DNA of 64,000 nucleotides from positions 248,001-312,000 of the forward strand of contig NZ_CAKMMG010000001.1 in the NCBI RefSeq assembly GCF_927798115.1, given 5' to 3'. Source of the DNA: Paenibacillus auburnensis. Lineage in GTDB: Bacteria > Bacillota > Bacilli > Paenibacillales > Paenibacillaceae. Below the pieces are notes generated by a model. That model searched no databases. It had not been told where the DNA came from and saw only the letters and a program-made list of their open reading frames with translations. Positions 7,849 through 16,734 of the stretch are shown in pieces. Numbering within the stretch: position 1 is the first letter of the stretch; each line of letters starts with the position of its first letter. Position numbers and translations under genes: made by a program.

Positions 7849-8101
7849 AGGTGTTATTCCTTTCAAGATTTTTAAATGCATCTAACAATATTGTAACAGC
7901 TTATTTGAATTTTATTTGGTAATAAACTATTTTTGTTAAACTATCCAGCAGATAAGTAAGGAGGGAGTTTATGTCGATATCAGCATCGATTGATATTTTC
8001 CTAAGCGAGCGTAGTCGTGCAGTTTTATCAGTACCTGATTGCTGACCAGGAATATAGGGATAAGTAGCTAGTTGCTCACCTACCAAATCAATTTTCGAAT
8101 A
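7849..8101. other. AT-rich intergenic stretch with a weak 61-codon reverse frame
   Basis: The only open frame is a reverse 61-codon one at 7901-8086 that would need a TTG start without a good ribosome binding site. Its central run RLRSLRKISIDADIDINSLL vaguely recalls ribbon-helix-helix proteins, so it might be the end of a decayed antitoxin-like gene, but I would not call it a gene. Nothing else is seen here. Confidence 0.3.
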
Positions 8102-8286
8102 TAGTGGGAAAACCTCCCTCTAATTCTTTCATTTTCGCCTAAAATCAGAACATAGGCGGAAAACCTCCAGTTAAATTTCCTGAGAACGCTGATTGTAGCT
8201 CGTAGTGAGAAATTAGTGGGAGGAATTCCCGCTATGCTTAGGCTGCGCCCCGTTTGGAGGAATTTAGGTGGAGGAAATCACACTAT
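8102..8286 (+). repeat. 185-bp palindromic dispersed repeat, copy A
   Basis: Non-coding element that aligns along its whole length with 13984-14169. It begins TAGTGGGAAA and ends near CACACTA, so the ends are roughly inverted copies; internally CTCCCTCTAATTC pairs imperfectly with AAATTAGTGGGAG. The shared core words include TAATTCTT, TTTTCGC, AACGCTGATT and GGAGGAA. It carries no frame. This looks like a mobile or MITE-like intergenic repeat or a structured RNA/DNA element of the genus. Confidence 0.7.
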
Positions 8287-8392
8287 TATCTTGTAGTCCC
8301 ATCAAAGCAAACGTTCCACATGTAGTTCCCTTGTTCAGATGAAGAACTGACGGATCTTCAATAATCAGAGTATTATAGCTTTTGTATATAAA

Positions 8393-8420
8393 AGCCTCAG
8401 ACGGCCTGCCGTCTGAGGCT
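8393..8420 (-). terminator. Intrinsic terminator of the CotH-like remnant
   Basis: AGCCTCAGACGGC and GCCGTCTGAGGCT form a perfect 13-bp stem with a 2-base loop. On the reverse strand it is followed by TTTTATAT, so it terminates leftward transcription. Confidence 0.8.
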
Positions 8421-8426
8421 TATTTG

Positions 8427-9025
8427 TTACTGTTTAGAGTCGTTTCCGTTTGTAGAACGTAACAAACGCATGCCCAACAGCAGCACGATAATCGCTACGC
8501 CGGTAGTAATGGCTTCGCTAGTGCTGCCTTGCTGCTGGGCGCCGTCTGGTGCGCCGCCAAAATCGCCGCTCATCCCGCCGTCCCCGCCAAAGCCGGGCAT
8601 GCCACCGCCGCCCATGCCGTCCGAAGCCGCCACCTCCGGCCATATCGCCGCCGTGGCCGCCGTACTGGCCGACCAGGCCCGCCACGCTTTTGCCCTTCGC
8701 GGCTTGACCTCCGGCAGCTCCATCCGCGCAGCCGCCACCGGAGCTGTCACCGCTGGAAGCGGTGGAGCTGCCGTACTGGCCGGAGACGCTCGCAGTCATC
8801 GTGGACACGAAGGTATTCGCGGCCTGCAGGCCACTCTCCTATCGCTCGAGCGTTAGAATGCGGAGGGATCAGCCTTCGCTTCACTTGCGATGATCAGATC
8901 CGGCTCATCAATCCGCGCCTGGAAGGTGTCATCCTGCAGATAACCGTCCAGCATCTTCGTGATGATCTCGTGGTCAGTCTTTTGCTTAGGGATTTGACTT
9001 CCAGGCTTGCAGAAGGCTATGTTTG
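8427..9025 (-). pseudogene. Decayed 3' end of a Gly-rich, membrane-anchored CotH-like gene
   Basis: Three reverse-strand fragments in different frames read as consecutive pieces of one protein. The first, ending at TAA near 8855, runs KQKTDHEIITKMLDGYL to ASEAKADPSAF. The second (from about 8835 to 8600) has QAANTFVSTMTASVSGQYG. The third, ending at 8427, has GGGGMPGFGGDGGMSGDFGG, then a membrane span TTGVAIIVLLLGMRLL and a polar tail. The order (DPSAF-like segment, T/S-rich linker, Gly-rich stretch, membrane anchor) resembles the C-terminus of CotH-type spore coat kinases of Paenibacillus. No 5' part with kinase motifs is present. At least two frameshifts make it non-functional. The CotH assignment is a pattern judgement. 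Confidence 0.5.
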
Positions 9026-9055
9026 TAAACAAAGGACGGGTTTGGGAGGGATAGG

Positions 9056-10309
9056 ATGAAAGACTTAAAGACTATAATCATCATCGGAATCATCATTGTG
9101 GTCTTAATTGTGGCGGCGGTGGTGCTGGAATGGCTGAAGTCCGGTCGGACTGCGGAGACCTTGTCTTCTTCCGGTATACCCTATGATGTGGTCACTTCAT
9201 TCAAAAGAGATGCGGAGACCAGCCGTGCATTCACCTGGTACACGGGAGACTCCGGCGCTGCAGGTGTGCTACAGGTGGTTAAAGGCGGGAAAGCCACTTT
9301 TGACGAAAAGTCTGTAATCAAGGCAGAAGCTGATAATACGTTTATTAAGACAGACAAAGGCAGCAGAGGCGTACATAAAGCAGAGGTTAGCGGACTTGAG
9401 GCAGGTGCGCTCTATACTTACAGAGTGGGCACGGGCAATGAAGGGGAATGGAGTGCAGCGGCGCAGTTTACGACGGCGGAGTCGGACAACGATAGTGTAA
9501 CGTTTATCAATGTAACTGACTCACAGGGTGTGACGGCAGGGGATTTCGAAATTTGGGGCAAGACGCTTAATAAGGCGTTCGAGACCTTCCCGGCCGCACA
9601 GTTTATTGTGCATAATGGTGACTTCACGGAGACTCCGGGAGATTCGGCGGCATGGGACAGCTTGTTCAGCAATGCAGCACGCTGGGTTACAGGCATCCCG
9701 CTGATGCCGGTTACGGGCAATCATGATGAAATCAACGAACAGGCGGCGGAATTCACCTCCCACTTCAATCTGCCGGATAACGGGGCCAAAGGTTCGATCA
9801 CGGGGACTTCATATTCTTTTGACTATGGACCGGTGCATGTGACAGTACTCAATACGGAGAGTAATCTGAAAAAGCAGGCCGAGTGGCTGAAAAAGGATCT
9901 GGCGGGTACGGATAATCCGTGGAAAATCGTAGCGATGCACCGCCCGGCCTACGGCGGCAACACCTATAAGAAGGTGGAGGACTGGACAGAGATTTTCGAT
10001 AAATATCAGGTCGATCTGGTCCTTCAGGGTCACAATCATGAATATTCCAGGTCTTATCCGCTGCTGGATGGTGCCATCGTACCCGAAGGAGAGAACCCGG
10101 TAGGAGCGGCCAGGGGAACGGTGTATGTAGTTACGAACGCTTCCGGTTCAAAGTTCAATGAGAAAAAGGAGGACCAGTTTTACCATAAAGTCCATTTTCA
10201 GAATAACCAGCCGGTGTTTGCCGGAATTACCGTCAGCGGCCGCACGCTCAGCTTTGAGGCTTATGATATCGGCGGCAACAAGCTGGATGAGTTCATACTG
10301 ACGCATTAG
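9056..10309 (+). CDS. Purple acid phosphatase-like metallophosphoesterase, membrane-anchored
   Basis: A 417-residue protein: N-terminal membrane anchor (about residues 5-27), a fibronectin-III/PAP N-terminal-like beta domain (about 40-140, ending YRVGTGNEGEWS), and a calcineurin-like phosphoesterase domain. Metal-binding motifs are present in order: NVTDSQG, IVHNGDFTE, PVTGNHDE, AMHRPAYGG and LQGHNHEYSRSY. It probably hydrolyses phosphomonoesters or phosphodiesters outside the membrane. AGGATGA-type spacing before ATG 9056 is acceptable (GGGAGGGATAGG). It stands alone with its own terminator, upstream of the GH74 gene. Confidence 0.88.
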   Translation: MKDLKTIIIIGIIIVVLIVAAVVLEWLKSGRTAETLSSSGIPYDVVTSFKRDAETSRAFTWYTGDSGAAGVLQVVKGGKATFDEKSVIKAEADNTFIKTDKGSRGVHKAEVSGLEAGALYTYRVGTGNEGEWSAAAQFTTAESDNDSVTFINVTDSQGVTAGDFEIWGKTLNKAFETFPAAQFIVHNGDFTETPGDSAAWDSLFSNAARWVTGIPLMPVTGNHDEINEQAAEFTSHFNLPDNGAKGSITGTSYSFDYGPVHVTVLNTESNLKKQAEWLKKDLAGTDNPWKIVAMHRPAYGGNTYKKVEDWTEIFDKYQVDLVLQGHNHEYSRSYPLLDGAIVPEGENPVGAARGTVYVVTNASGSKFNEKKEDQFYHKVHFQNNQPVFAGITVSGRTLSFEAYDIGGNKLDEFILTH

Positions 10310-10317
10310 TCGAAGGA

Positions 10318-10350
10318 GACTTTGCTGAATATCATTTAGCAGAGTCTTTT
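10318..10350 (+). terminator. Intrinsic terminator after the phosphoesterase gene
   Basis: GACTTTGCT pairs with AGCAGAGTC (one G-U wobble) and is followed by TTTT. Confidence 0.7.
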
Positions 10351-10455
10351 GTTTGACTAAAAATGTAATATTTAGTGCGAAAATGGTACGGTATCTGGTG
10401 ACGTATTTCCGAAAAGGTGAACCCTTTTCCCTCCCTATGAAACTGGTTTTCGCTC

Positions 10456-10474
10456 TATAATGTAAGCGATACCA
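10456..10474 (+). promoter_or_regulatory. -10 box and overlapping cre-like site of the GH74 gene
   Basis: TATAAT at 10456-10461 is followed directly by TGTAAGCGATACCA at 10461-10474, which fits the CcpA target core TGNAANCGNNNNCA. A cre site at the start of transcription would repress the xyloglucanase in the presence of preferred sugars. No convincing -35 box is seen. Confidence 0.5.
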
Positions 10475-10499
10475 AAATAAAGCATAGGAGGCTGGAATC

Positions 10500-13400
10500 G
10501 TGATTCGTAACCGTATCCGAAGAATGGGAATTGTTGTCCTGCTGGCCGCAATGTCAAGCACGTTATTTACTGCCTTTCCCGCGGTTACTCATGCTGCAGC
10601 AAGTGAAGCGTACACCTGGAACAGTGTTGTCACCGGAGCTGGCGGAGGGTTTGTGCCGGGAATCATTTTTAATCAGACTGAACCGAATCTGATCTATGCC
10701 CGAACGGATATCGGCGGCGCCTACCGCTGGAATCAGGCTTCCGGCAGCTGGACTTCCATCAGTGACGCCGTCGGCTGGGTAGACTGGAATAAGAACGGCG
10801 TGGATGCGCTGGCTACGGATCCCATCAATCCGGACAAGGTATATATGGCCACTGGCACCTACACAAACTCATGGGATGATAACGGCCAGATTATGCGTTC
10901 GAGCGACCGCGGAAACACCTGGCAGTCAACGGCACTTCCGTTTAAGGTCGGCGGCAATATGCCCGGCCGTTCTGCGGGTGAGCGGCTTGTGATTGACCCT
11001 AACAAGAACAGTATCTTGTTCTTCGGGGCACGCAGCGGCAATGGCCTGTGGAAAAGTACGGATTCCGGGGTCACCTGGTCTAAAGTCAGTTCTTTTCCCA
11101 ATGTAGGAACGTATATTCAGAACCCTACACTTGATTACGGAAACGATCTGGTCGGCTTATCCTGGATTACCTTTGACAAAAGCACAGGAACACTGGGCAA
11201 CGCCACCCAGACGATCTATGTCGGTGTAGCAGATACCGCAAGCAGTATCTACCGCAGTACAGACGGAGGCGCAACCTGGTCCGCAGTGCCCGGGCAGCCT
11301 ACAGGATACCTGCCGCATCACGGTGTACTTTCTTCAACGGGCAATCTTTACATCACCTACAGTAATGGAGTTGGCCCGTATGACGGCAGCAAAGGTGAAG
11401 TCTGGAAGTTCAATACCACAACCGGAGCCTGGACCAATATCAGCCCTTCCACAGGAACCGACAACTGGTATGGCTTCGGCGGTCTTGCTGTGGATGCCCA
11501 GAATCCGAATACAGTTATGGTCTCCAGCCTGAATGCCTGGTGGCCGGACGAGGTGATCTTCCGCAGCACCAACGGCGGGGCAACCTGGAGCCGGATCTGG
11601 GACTGGGGCAATTATCCTGAGCGGACCTATAAATTCGCGATGAATATTACGGCGGCTCCATGGCTTGATAACGGAACAACTTCGAGTTCGCTTGATCCTT
11701 CGCCGAAACTGGGCTGGATGATGGGCGATCTGGAGATCGATCCGTTCAACTCGAACCGGATGATGTACGGAACGGGTGCTACCATTTACGGTACGAACAA
11801 TCTGGGAGCATGGGATACTGGCGGGACCGTCAACATCTCAGTCATGGCTAAGGGTGTAGAGGAGACAGCAGTACTGGGCCTAATCAGTCCTCCTTCGGGT
11901 GCCCACCTGATCACCGCACTTGGCGATGTGTCCGGTTTCCGGTATGACGATGTGACGGCAGCCCCTGTTAAGTTCCAGACCAGTCCGTCCTGGGCGACCA
12001 CGACCGGCATCGATTATGCGGAGCTGAGCCCGTCCTATATTGTTCGTGTAGGCGGTGCGGATAAAGAGAAGACCCCAAGTATGAAATCGATCGGGATCTC
12101 CAATGACGGCGGGTCCAACTGGTACATGCCCAATGCCGAGCCGTCGAATGGAACGATAACAACGGCCGGGCAAGGCCAGGTCGCAGTATCGGCCAGCGGC
12201 AATTCGATCCTGTGGAGCACCTCGGATATCGGAGTTTATTATTCCAAAACGTCGGGCAATTCCTGGACCGCGAGCACCGGAGTACCTGCGGGATCAAAAA
12301 TCGCCTCGGACCGGGTGAATCCAAACAAGTTCTATGCCTTTTATGCAGGCACCTTCTATGTCAGCACAGATGGCGGGGCTACCTTTACCGCTAGCGCGGC
12401 GACGGGCTTCCCGACCAATAATGTCGGCAGCCTGCAGCCGAATCAGGCCCAGATCAGCATCAAGGCGATGCCGGGCATTGAAGGCGATATCTGGTTTGCT
12501 GGCGGCAATACCGTGGAGAACAAATATGGCTTGTGGCATTCAACCAATTCAGGAGCCAGCTTCACTAAGCTGTCCAATGTGCAGGAAGCGGATCTGATCG
12601 GCTTCGGCAAAGCCGCTCCGGGCCAGAGCTATATGGCACTGTACACTGTTGCCCAAATCGACGGCGTGAGAGGTGTTTTCCGCTCCGATGATGCCGGGAC
12701 GACCTGGGTGCGGATTAATGACGACGCCCATCAGTATGCCAAAATCAATATGGCCATCACCGGAGATCCGCGGATTTACGGCCGGGTGTATCTTGGAACA
12801 AACGGCAGAGGCACACTTTATGCCGATCCGCTAAACCCGCCGGCTGCAGGCTCGGTGATTACACCGGTCAGCGCAAGCTTCGATAAGAAAACGGCGAACC
12901 AGGCGGATCTGACTGTCACGATGACGCTGAACGGGAACACCCTCAGCTCGATCAAGAACGGGACAGCAACACTTGTTTCGGGAACGGACTACACGGTCAG
13001 CGGCAGCACGGTAACGATTAAGAAGTCATATCTGGCAGCGCAGGCGGTGGGGACAACGACGCTGACCTTCAGCTTCAGCGCCGGAGCAGCACAATCTCTG
13101 GCAGTAGCAGTTGTGGATACGACAACTACAGCAAGCGATTCAGTGATTGCGCCGGTTAGTGCCAGCTTCGACAAAAAGATGGCGAACCAGGCGGATCTGA
13201 CTGTTACGATGACGCTGAACGGGAACACCCTCAGCTCGATCAAGAACGGGACGGCAACACTTGTTGCGGGAACGGATTACACGGTCAGCGGCAGCACGGT
13301 AACGATCAAGAAGTCATATCTGGCATCGCAGGCGGTGGGGACAACGACGCTGACCTTCAGCTTCAGCGCCGGGGCAGCACAGTCTCTGGTGGTTACCGTT

Positions 13401-13880
13401 GTGGATACGACAACGGCAACTTCCGGCGGTCTTAAGGTGCAGATGTACAACAGCAGCACAGCGGCTGCGGCGAATACTTTGAGTCCGCGGATTAAACTGG
13501 TGAATACGGGCACTACTGCGGTTTCCCTGGCCGATGTGAAGCTTAGATACTACTACACCATCGACGGCGACCAGCCGCAAAGCTTCTTCTGCGACTGGTC
13601 GCAGGTGGGAAGCGCCAATGTAACCGGATCATTTGCGAAGCTCACAGCCGCTAAAACCGGAGCCGACTACTACTTGGAGCTGGGATTCACCAGCGGCGCC
13701 GGTTCCCTGGCGGCAGGGACAAGCCTTGATATTCAGATGCGGGCTTCCAAAGCTGATTGGAGCAATTATACCCAGACCGGAGACTATTCCTTTAATGCAT
13801 CTGGAACAAGTTACGCTGACTGGGCTAATCTTCCGGCATATCTCTCGGGCAGCCTGGTCTGGGGCAATGAGCCCTCATAA
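10500..13880 (+). CDS. GH74 xyloglucanase/endoglucanase with two X2 modules and a CBM3
   Basis: Secreted 1126-residue enzyme that should cleave xyloglucan or beta-1,4-glucan. Signal peptide at residues 1-34 (ends THAAA). The GH74 double seven-bladed propeller covers about 35-775, with sialidase-like repeats such as STDSGVTWSK, STDGGATWSA, STNGGATWSR and STDGGATF; GAYRWNQASGSW and VGWVDWNKNGVDALA match the family's start. Two 96-residue X2-type modules follow (about 785-975), nearly identical in DNA, then a CBM3 cellulose-binding module (about 980-1126: LSPRIKLVNTGTTAVSL, KLRYYYTIDG, DWSQVGSANV). Start is GTG 10500 after GGAGG. No anchor is seen, so it is released. A cre-like site lies at the promoter. 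Confidence 0.94.
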   Translation: MIRNRIRRMGIVVLLAAMSSTLFTAFPAVTHAAASEAYTWNSVVTGAGGGFVPGIIFNQTEPNLIYARTDIGGAYRWNQASGSWTSISDAVGWVDWNKNGVDALATDPINPDKVYMATGTYTNSWDDNGQIMRSSDRGNTWQSTALPFKVGGNMPGRSAGERLVIDPNKNSILFFGARSGNGLWKSTDSGVTWSKVSSFPNVGTYIQNPTLDYGNDLVGLSWITFDKSTGTLGNATQTIYVGVADTASSIYRSTDGGATWSAVPGQPTGYLPHHGVLSSTGNLYITYSNGVGPYDGSKGEVWKFNTTTGAWTNISPSTGTDNWYGFGGLAVDAQNPNTVMVSSLNAWWPDEVIFRSTNGGATWSRIWDWGNYPERTYKFAMNITAAPWLDNGTTSSSLDPSPKLGWMMGDLEIDPFNSNRMMYGTGATIYGTNNLGAWDTGGTVNISVMAKGVEETAVLGLISPPSGAHLITALGDVSGFRYDDVTAAPVKFQTSPSWATTTGIDYAELSPSYIVRVGGADKEKTPSMKSIGISNDGGSNWYMPNAEPSNGTITTAGQGQVAVSASGNSILWSTSDIGVYYSKTSGNSWTASTGVPAGSKIASDRVNPNKFYAFYAGTFYVSTDGGATFTASAATGFPTNNVGSLQPNQAQISIKAMPGIEGDIWFAGGNTVENKYGLWHSTNSGASFTKLSNVQEADLIGFGKAAPGQSYMALYTVAQIDGVRGVFRSDDAGTTWVRINDDAHQYAKINMAITGDPRIYGRVYLGTNGRGTLYADPLNPPAAGSVITPVSASFDKKTANQADLTVTMTLNGNTLSSIKNGTATLVSGTDYTVSGSTVTIKKSYLAAQAVGTTTLTFSFSAGAAQSLAVAVVDTTTTASDSVIAPVSASFDKKMANQADLTVTMTLNGNTLSSIKNGTATLVAGTDYTVSGSTVTIKKSYLASQAVGTTTLTFSFSAGAAQSLVVTVVDTTTATSGGLKVQMYNSSTAAAANTLSPRIKLVNTGTTAVSLADVKLRYYYTIDGDQPQSFFCDWSQVGSANVTGSFAKLTAAKTGADYYLELGFTSGAGSLAAGTSLDIQMRASKADWSNYTQTGDYSFNASGTSYADWANLPAYLSGSLVWGNEPS
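12852..13427 (+). repeat. Two tandem 288-bp repeats encoding X2 modules
   Basis: The copies start at 12852 and 13140 (period 288 bases, 96 codons) and share almost all bases, including NQADLTVTMTLNGNTLSSIK and DYTVSGSTVTIKKSYLA. Such identity suggests recent duplication or ongoing gene conversion. Copy number may vary between strains. Confidence 0.9.
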
Positions 13881-13934
13881 TCTGGCGCGGCAGGAAGCGG
13901 AACGCTGATTTTAAGCCCTAGGCTAACCTTAACG

Positions 13935-13980
13935 AACAGCCTCATCCTTCACTTTGCAGTGGAAGATGAGGCTGTTTACA
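13935..13980 (+). terminator. Intrinsic terminator after the GH74 gene
   Basis: AACAGCCTCATC and GATGAGGCTGTT form a 12-bp stem; a T-rich stretch follows. The palindromic repeat copy B begins directly after it. Confidence 0.8.
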
Positions 13981-13983
13981 TTT

Positions 13984-14169
13984 TAGTGGGAAAGTCTCCA
14001 ACTAATTCTTCCGTTTTCGCTTAACATCTGGCTTTAGGTGGAATTCCTCCAGCTATTTTCCCTGGAAACGCTGATTTGGGTCTTTACGAGAGGAATTAGT
14101 TGGAGTAAATCCTGCTTATATCTTTTTCAACACAGGCTGGAGGAAATTAGATGGAGAAATTCCCACTAC
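13984..14169 (+). repeat. 185-bp palindromic dispersed repeat, copy B
   Basis: Aligns with copy A at 8102-8286. Ends TAGTGGGAAA and TTCCCACTA are inverted copies. Inside, CTCCAACTAATTC and GAATTAGTTGGAG form a perfect 13-bp inverted pair about 90 bases apart, so the element can fold into a large cruciform or hairpin. No coding frame. It lies between the GH74 terminator and the end of the SDR gene. Confidence 0.75.
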
Positions 14170-14195
14170 TGTAACTTTAAATAGTCCTTCTGCCG

Positions 14196-14936
14196 CTATA
14201 ACGTCTGTCCGCTGTCCACCGTAATGATCTGCCCTGTCATGGCTTCCTGTGTAAGTGAAGCGCAGATGAACTGTGCGATATCCTCCGGTTCCGCAATCCG
14301 CTGCAGCAGCAGGTTCGGTGCTAGACTGTGCATTTGTTCCTCCCGGCCTGCCCACCACCGTGTTGCCACTGCACCCGGAGCTACACAGTTCACCCGGACA
14401 TCGGGGGACAGGGCGCGGGCCAGCGATTTAGTTAGCCCGTGGACGGCTGCTTTGGATACTGCATAGGGCAGTGAAGAACCGTTGCCTGTATTCCCCGCAA
14501 TGCTTCCGAGATTGACGATTGCCCCCTGTTTGCTCTGCTTCAGATAAGGGGCAGCTGCCCGGGCGCAGTAGAACATTCCTTTGACGTTGACATCAAACAG
14601 CTCATCCCACACCTCATCACCAGCAGCTTCCAGATCCGCAAGCGGAATATGCCTGGTGATGCTGGCGTTATTCACTAGCAGATCAAGCGTACCAAATGCT
14701 GCTATGATCTGCCGGACCATTTCCCGGACCTCGCTGTCTTTAGACACATCGGCCTGCACCGCAATGGCCTGTCCGCCCTGTTCTCTAATTAACCGCACGG
14801 TTTCTTCGGCCTCAGCTGCGGAACGGGAATAATTCACGGCGACTGCTGCACCGCGATGGGCCAGCTCCAGGCTGACAGCCTTACCAATCCCAGTGCCTCC
14901 GCCGGTCACAAGTGCTGCTTTTCCTGCCAGTTCCAT
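14196..14936 (-). CDS. Short-chain dehydrogenase/reductase (FabG-like SDR)
   Basis: NAD(P)-dependent oxidoreductase of 246 residues. The cofactor loop is TGGGTGIGKAVS, the stabilising motif is LLVNNASI, the catalytic Ser lies in NLGSIAG and the YxxxK pair in PYAVSKAAVHG, followed by PGAVATRWW. It is divergent from a LysR regulator gene, the usual arrangement for a regulator and its target. The substrate is unknown; a role in fatty acid synthesis is unlikely because no fab genes are near. Confidence 0.88.
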   Translation of the reverse strand: MELAGKAALVTGGGTGIGKAVSLELAHRGAAVAVNYSRSAAEAEETVRLIREQGGQAIAVQADVSKDSEVREMVRQIIAAFGTLDLLVNNASITRHIPLADLEAAGDEVWDELFDVNVKGMFYCARAAAPYLKQSKQGAIVNLGSIAGNTGNGSSLPYAVSKAAVHGLTKSLARALSPDVRVNCVAPGAVATRWWAGREEQMHSLAPNLLLQRIAEPEDIAQFICASLTQEAMTGQIITVDSGQTL

Positions 14937-15011
14937 TTTATATCCTCTCCTCTGTACACATAGCTTTGTTCTTGATATAAACTATTTTAAAGTTAACCTT
15001 TGATTCTGTAT

Positions 15012-15041
15012 AATTGAATTAAGTGAAGCTATGATTCAATT
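15012..15041. promoter_or_regulatory. Inverted-repeat operator in the SDR/LysR divergent promoter
   Basis: AATTGAAT (15012-15019) and ATTCAATT (15034-15041) are perfect inverted copies separated by 14 bases, located just upstream of the LysR start codon. LysR-type regulators usually bind an AT-rich dyad in such a position and regulate both divergent genes. Confidence 0.45.
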
Positions 15042-15066
15042 ATGTTGAACTGTAAGGGGGATGACT

Positions 15067-15978
15067 ATGGAGCTCAAAACCTTAAAAACCTTCCAGGCCA
15101 TTGTAAATACCGGGAGCTTTAACCGGGCTGCGGAAGAACTAAACTATGCCCAATCTACGATCACCATGCAAATCCAGAAGCTGGAGGCGGAGCTTGGCAT
15201 GTCACTGCTCGAACGTGGGAAACAGCAGGTTAGTTTAACTGAGGCCGGGCGTCTTCTCTACGAACAAAGCCTGCGGATTGTAAAAGACATGGAGCTGCTT
15301 GAGAGCAGATTGGGTGAATTGACAGCAGGCGAGGCCGGGAATCTAAGGCTTGGGGCGACCGATCCTACCGCCAGTTACCGGCTGCCGGCTCTTTTGCGGG
15401 AGTTCATGACAATGCATCCCGGTATAGATATCTCAGTCGACATTGGCAGTACACCGGCGCTCACGGAGCGTCTGCTGAAGGGCGAACTGGACATGATCCT
15501 CTGCTCGGTACCGGAGATGGGCAAGGGACTGCATTATGAGCCGCTTTTTACGGAAAAATTCGTGCTGCTCCTGCCGGAAGACCATCCGCTGGCCGCTGAA
15601 CCGCAGGTTACCGCGAGTCAGCTCAGGGAGCATCGCCTGCTCATTACGGCCGCCGGCTGCCCGTACCGCAAGAAATTGGAAAGTGTGTTGCAGGAATCTG
15701 CAGGGCCGCCGCTGAATACTATGGAAATCGGCAGCATGAGTGCATTGAAATATTATGTGCAGAGCGGTTTGGGGATGGCCTTGGTTCCGGAGTCAACGCT
15801 AACGCCTTTGCCTATAGGTACCATAGGAAAGAGACTGCAGGACGGGCCGGTGGATATGAGCTGCGGAATAGCCTGCAGAACTGCCGATTATCCCTTACAG
15901 CTGGCCGCTTTAAGCCTGTACCAGTTTTTAAAAAGCGAGCTTGCCGAGCAGCCTAATGTCCAAACTGTAAATTATTGA
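15067..15978 (+). CDS. LysR-family transcriptional regulator
   Basis: Regulator of 303 residues. The N-terminal winged helix-turn-helix is MELKTLKTFQAIVNTGSF, then NRAAEELNYAQSTITMQIQ. The substrate-binding part shows LRLGATDPTASYRLPALLREF and LPEDHPLA. ATG 15067 lies six bases after AAGGGGG; an ATG two codons earlier abuts that site and is less likely. Divergent from the SDR gene, which it probably controls. The inducer is unknown. Confidence 0.9.
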   Translation: MELKTLKTFQAIVNTGSFNRAAEELNYAQSTITMQIQKLEAELGMSLLERGKQQVSLTEAGRLLYEQSLRIVKDMELLESRLGELTAGEAGNLRLGATDPTASYRLPALLREFMTMHPGIDISVDIGSTPALTERLLKGELDMILCSVPEMGKGLHYEPLFTEKFVLLLPEDHPLAAEPQVTASQLREHRLLITAAGCPYRKKLESVLQESAGPPLNTMEIGSMSALKYYVQSGLGMALVPESTLTPLPIGTIGKRLQDGPVDMSCGIACRTADYPLQLAALSLYQFLKSELAEQPNVQTVNY

Positions 15979-16012
15979 GATGAGAAGAGCTGAGCAGAGA
16001 AAGGTGAGATGA

Positions 16013-16711
16013 TTGCAGATGAGTGGAGCTAAATTGGATTTAGAGCGGATTGTGTTCATTGGCCGGACGTTTGACGAGTATATGAGGATGTTTGATTTAC
16101 AGCCGGGTGAGCTTCGGGGACGGAGTATTCTTGACTGTCCTGCAGGAGCCTGCTCCTTCACTGCGGAAGCGAACCGGCACGGGGCTATGGCTGTTGCGGC
16201 TGATATCGCATACAGTTATTCGGCAGAAGCCCTTCAGGTTAAGGGACTCTCTGATATTGAGCATACATTGATCCAGCTTGATAAGGCACGTGATAATTTC
16301 AAATGGGATGTTTTCCAATCCATAGAGGGACTGAGGCAGGCAAGAACGGAAGCGCTGACTGTGAGTACCTTAGACAGACTGGCCCATCAGGAGCGTTATG
16401 TAGCTGCAGAGCTGCCTGTGTTGCCTTTTGCCGATCAGGCGTTTGATATAACCTTATCCGCTCATTTTTTGTTCATGTACGGAGACAGACTGGATGTTGA
16501 TTTTCATCTGGAGACCCTCCGCGAGCTGCTGCGTGTAACGAAGGCGGAGATCCGTATTTTCCCGCTGGTGGATCTGTCCTGCCGGAGATATGCGCATTTA
16601 GATGGACTGATCCGCTTTATTCAGACCCAGGGCTGGAGTGCAGAAGAAGTACAGGTTTCTTATGAATTTCAAAAAGGTGCGGACTCCATGCTGCTTTTGA
16701 AGAGGGGATAG
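16013..16711 (+). CDS. Class I SAM-dependent methyltransferase-like protein
   Basis: Product of about 230 residues. The SAM-binding motif I is SILDCPAGACSFTAEA and the acidic end of strand 2 is AVAADIAYSY; FDITLSAHFLFMYGD fits motif III/IV. TTG 16013 has AAGGTG six bases upstream; ATG 16019 two codons later is an alternative. It begins 35 bases after the LysR gene and could share its transcript. Target molecule unknown. Confidence 0.7.
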   Translation: MQMSGAKLDLERIVFIGRTFDEYMRMFDLQPGELRGRSILDCPAGACSFTAEANRHGAMAVAADIAYSYSAEALQVKGLSDIEHTLIQLDKARDNFKWDVFQSIEGLRQARTEALTVSTLDRLAHQERYVAAELPVLPFADQAFDITLSAHFLFMYGDRLDVDFHLETLRELLRVTKAEIRIFPLVDLSCRRYAHLDGLIRFIQTQGWSAEEVQVSYEFQKGADSMLLLKRG

Positions 16712-16734
16712 CCTTTTTTGGAGCTGCGGAAAAA

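Noticed and set aside
7901..8086. 61-codon reverse frame with faint ribbon-helix-helix character
   Set aside because: TTG start without ribosome binding site in AT-rich DNA; kept only as a note.
12852..13427. CRISPR-like direct repeats
   Set aside because: The 288-bp tandem repeats are coding X2 modules; no short repeat-spacer array exists anywhere in the window.
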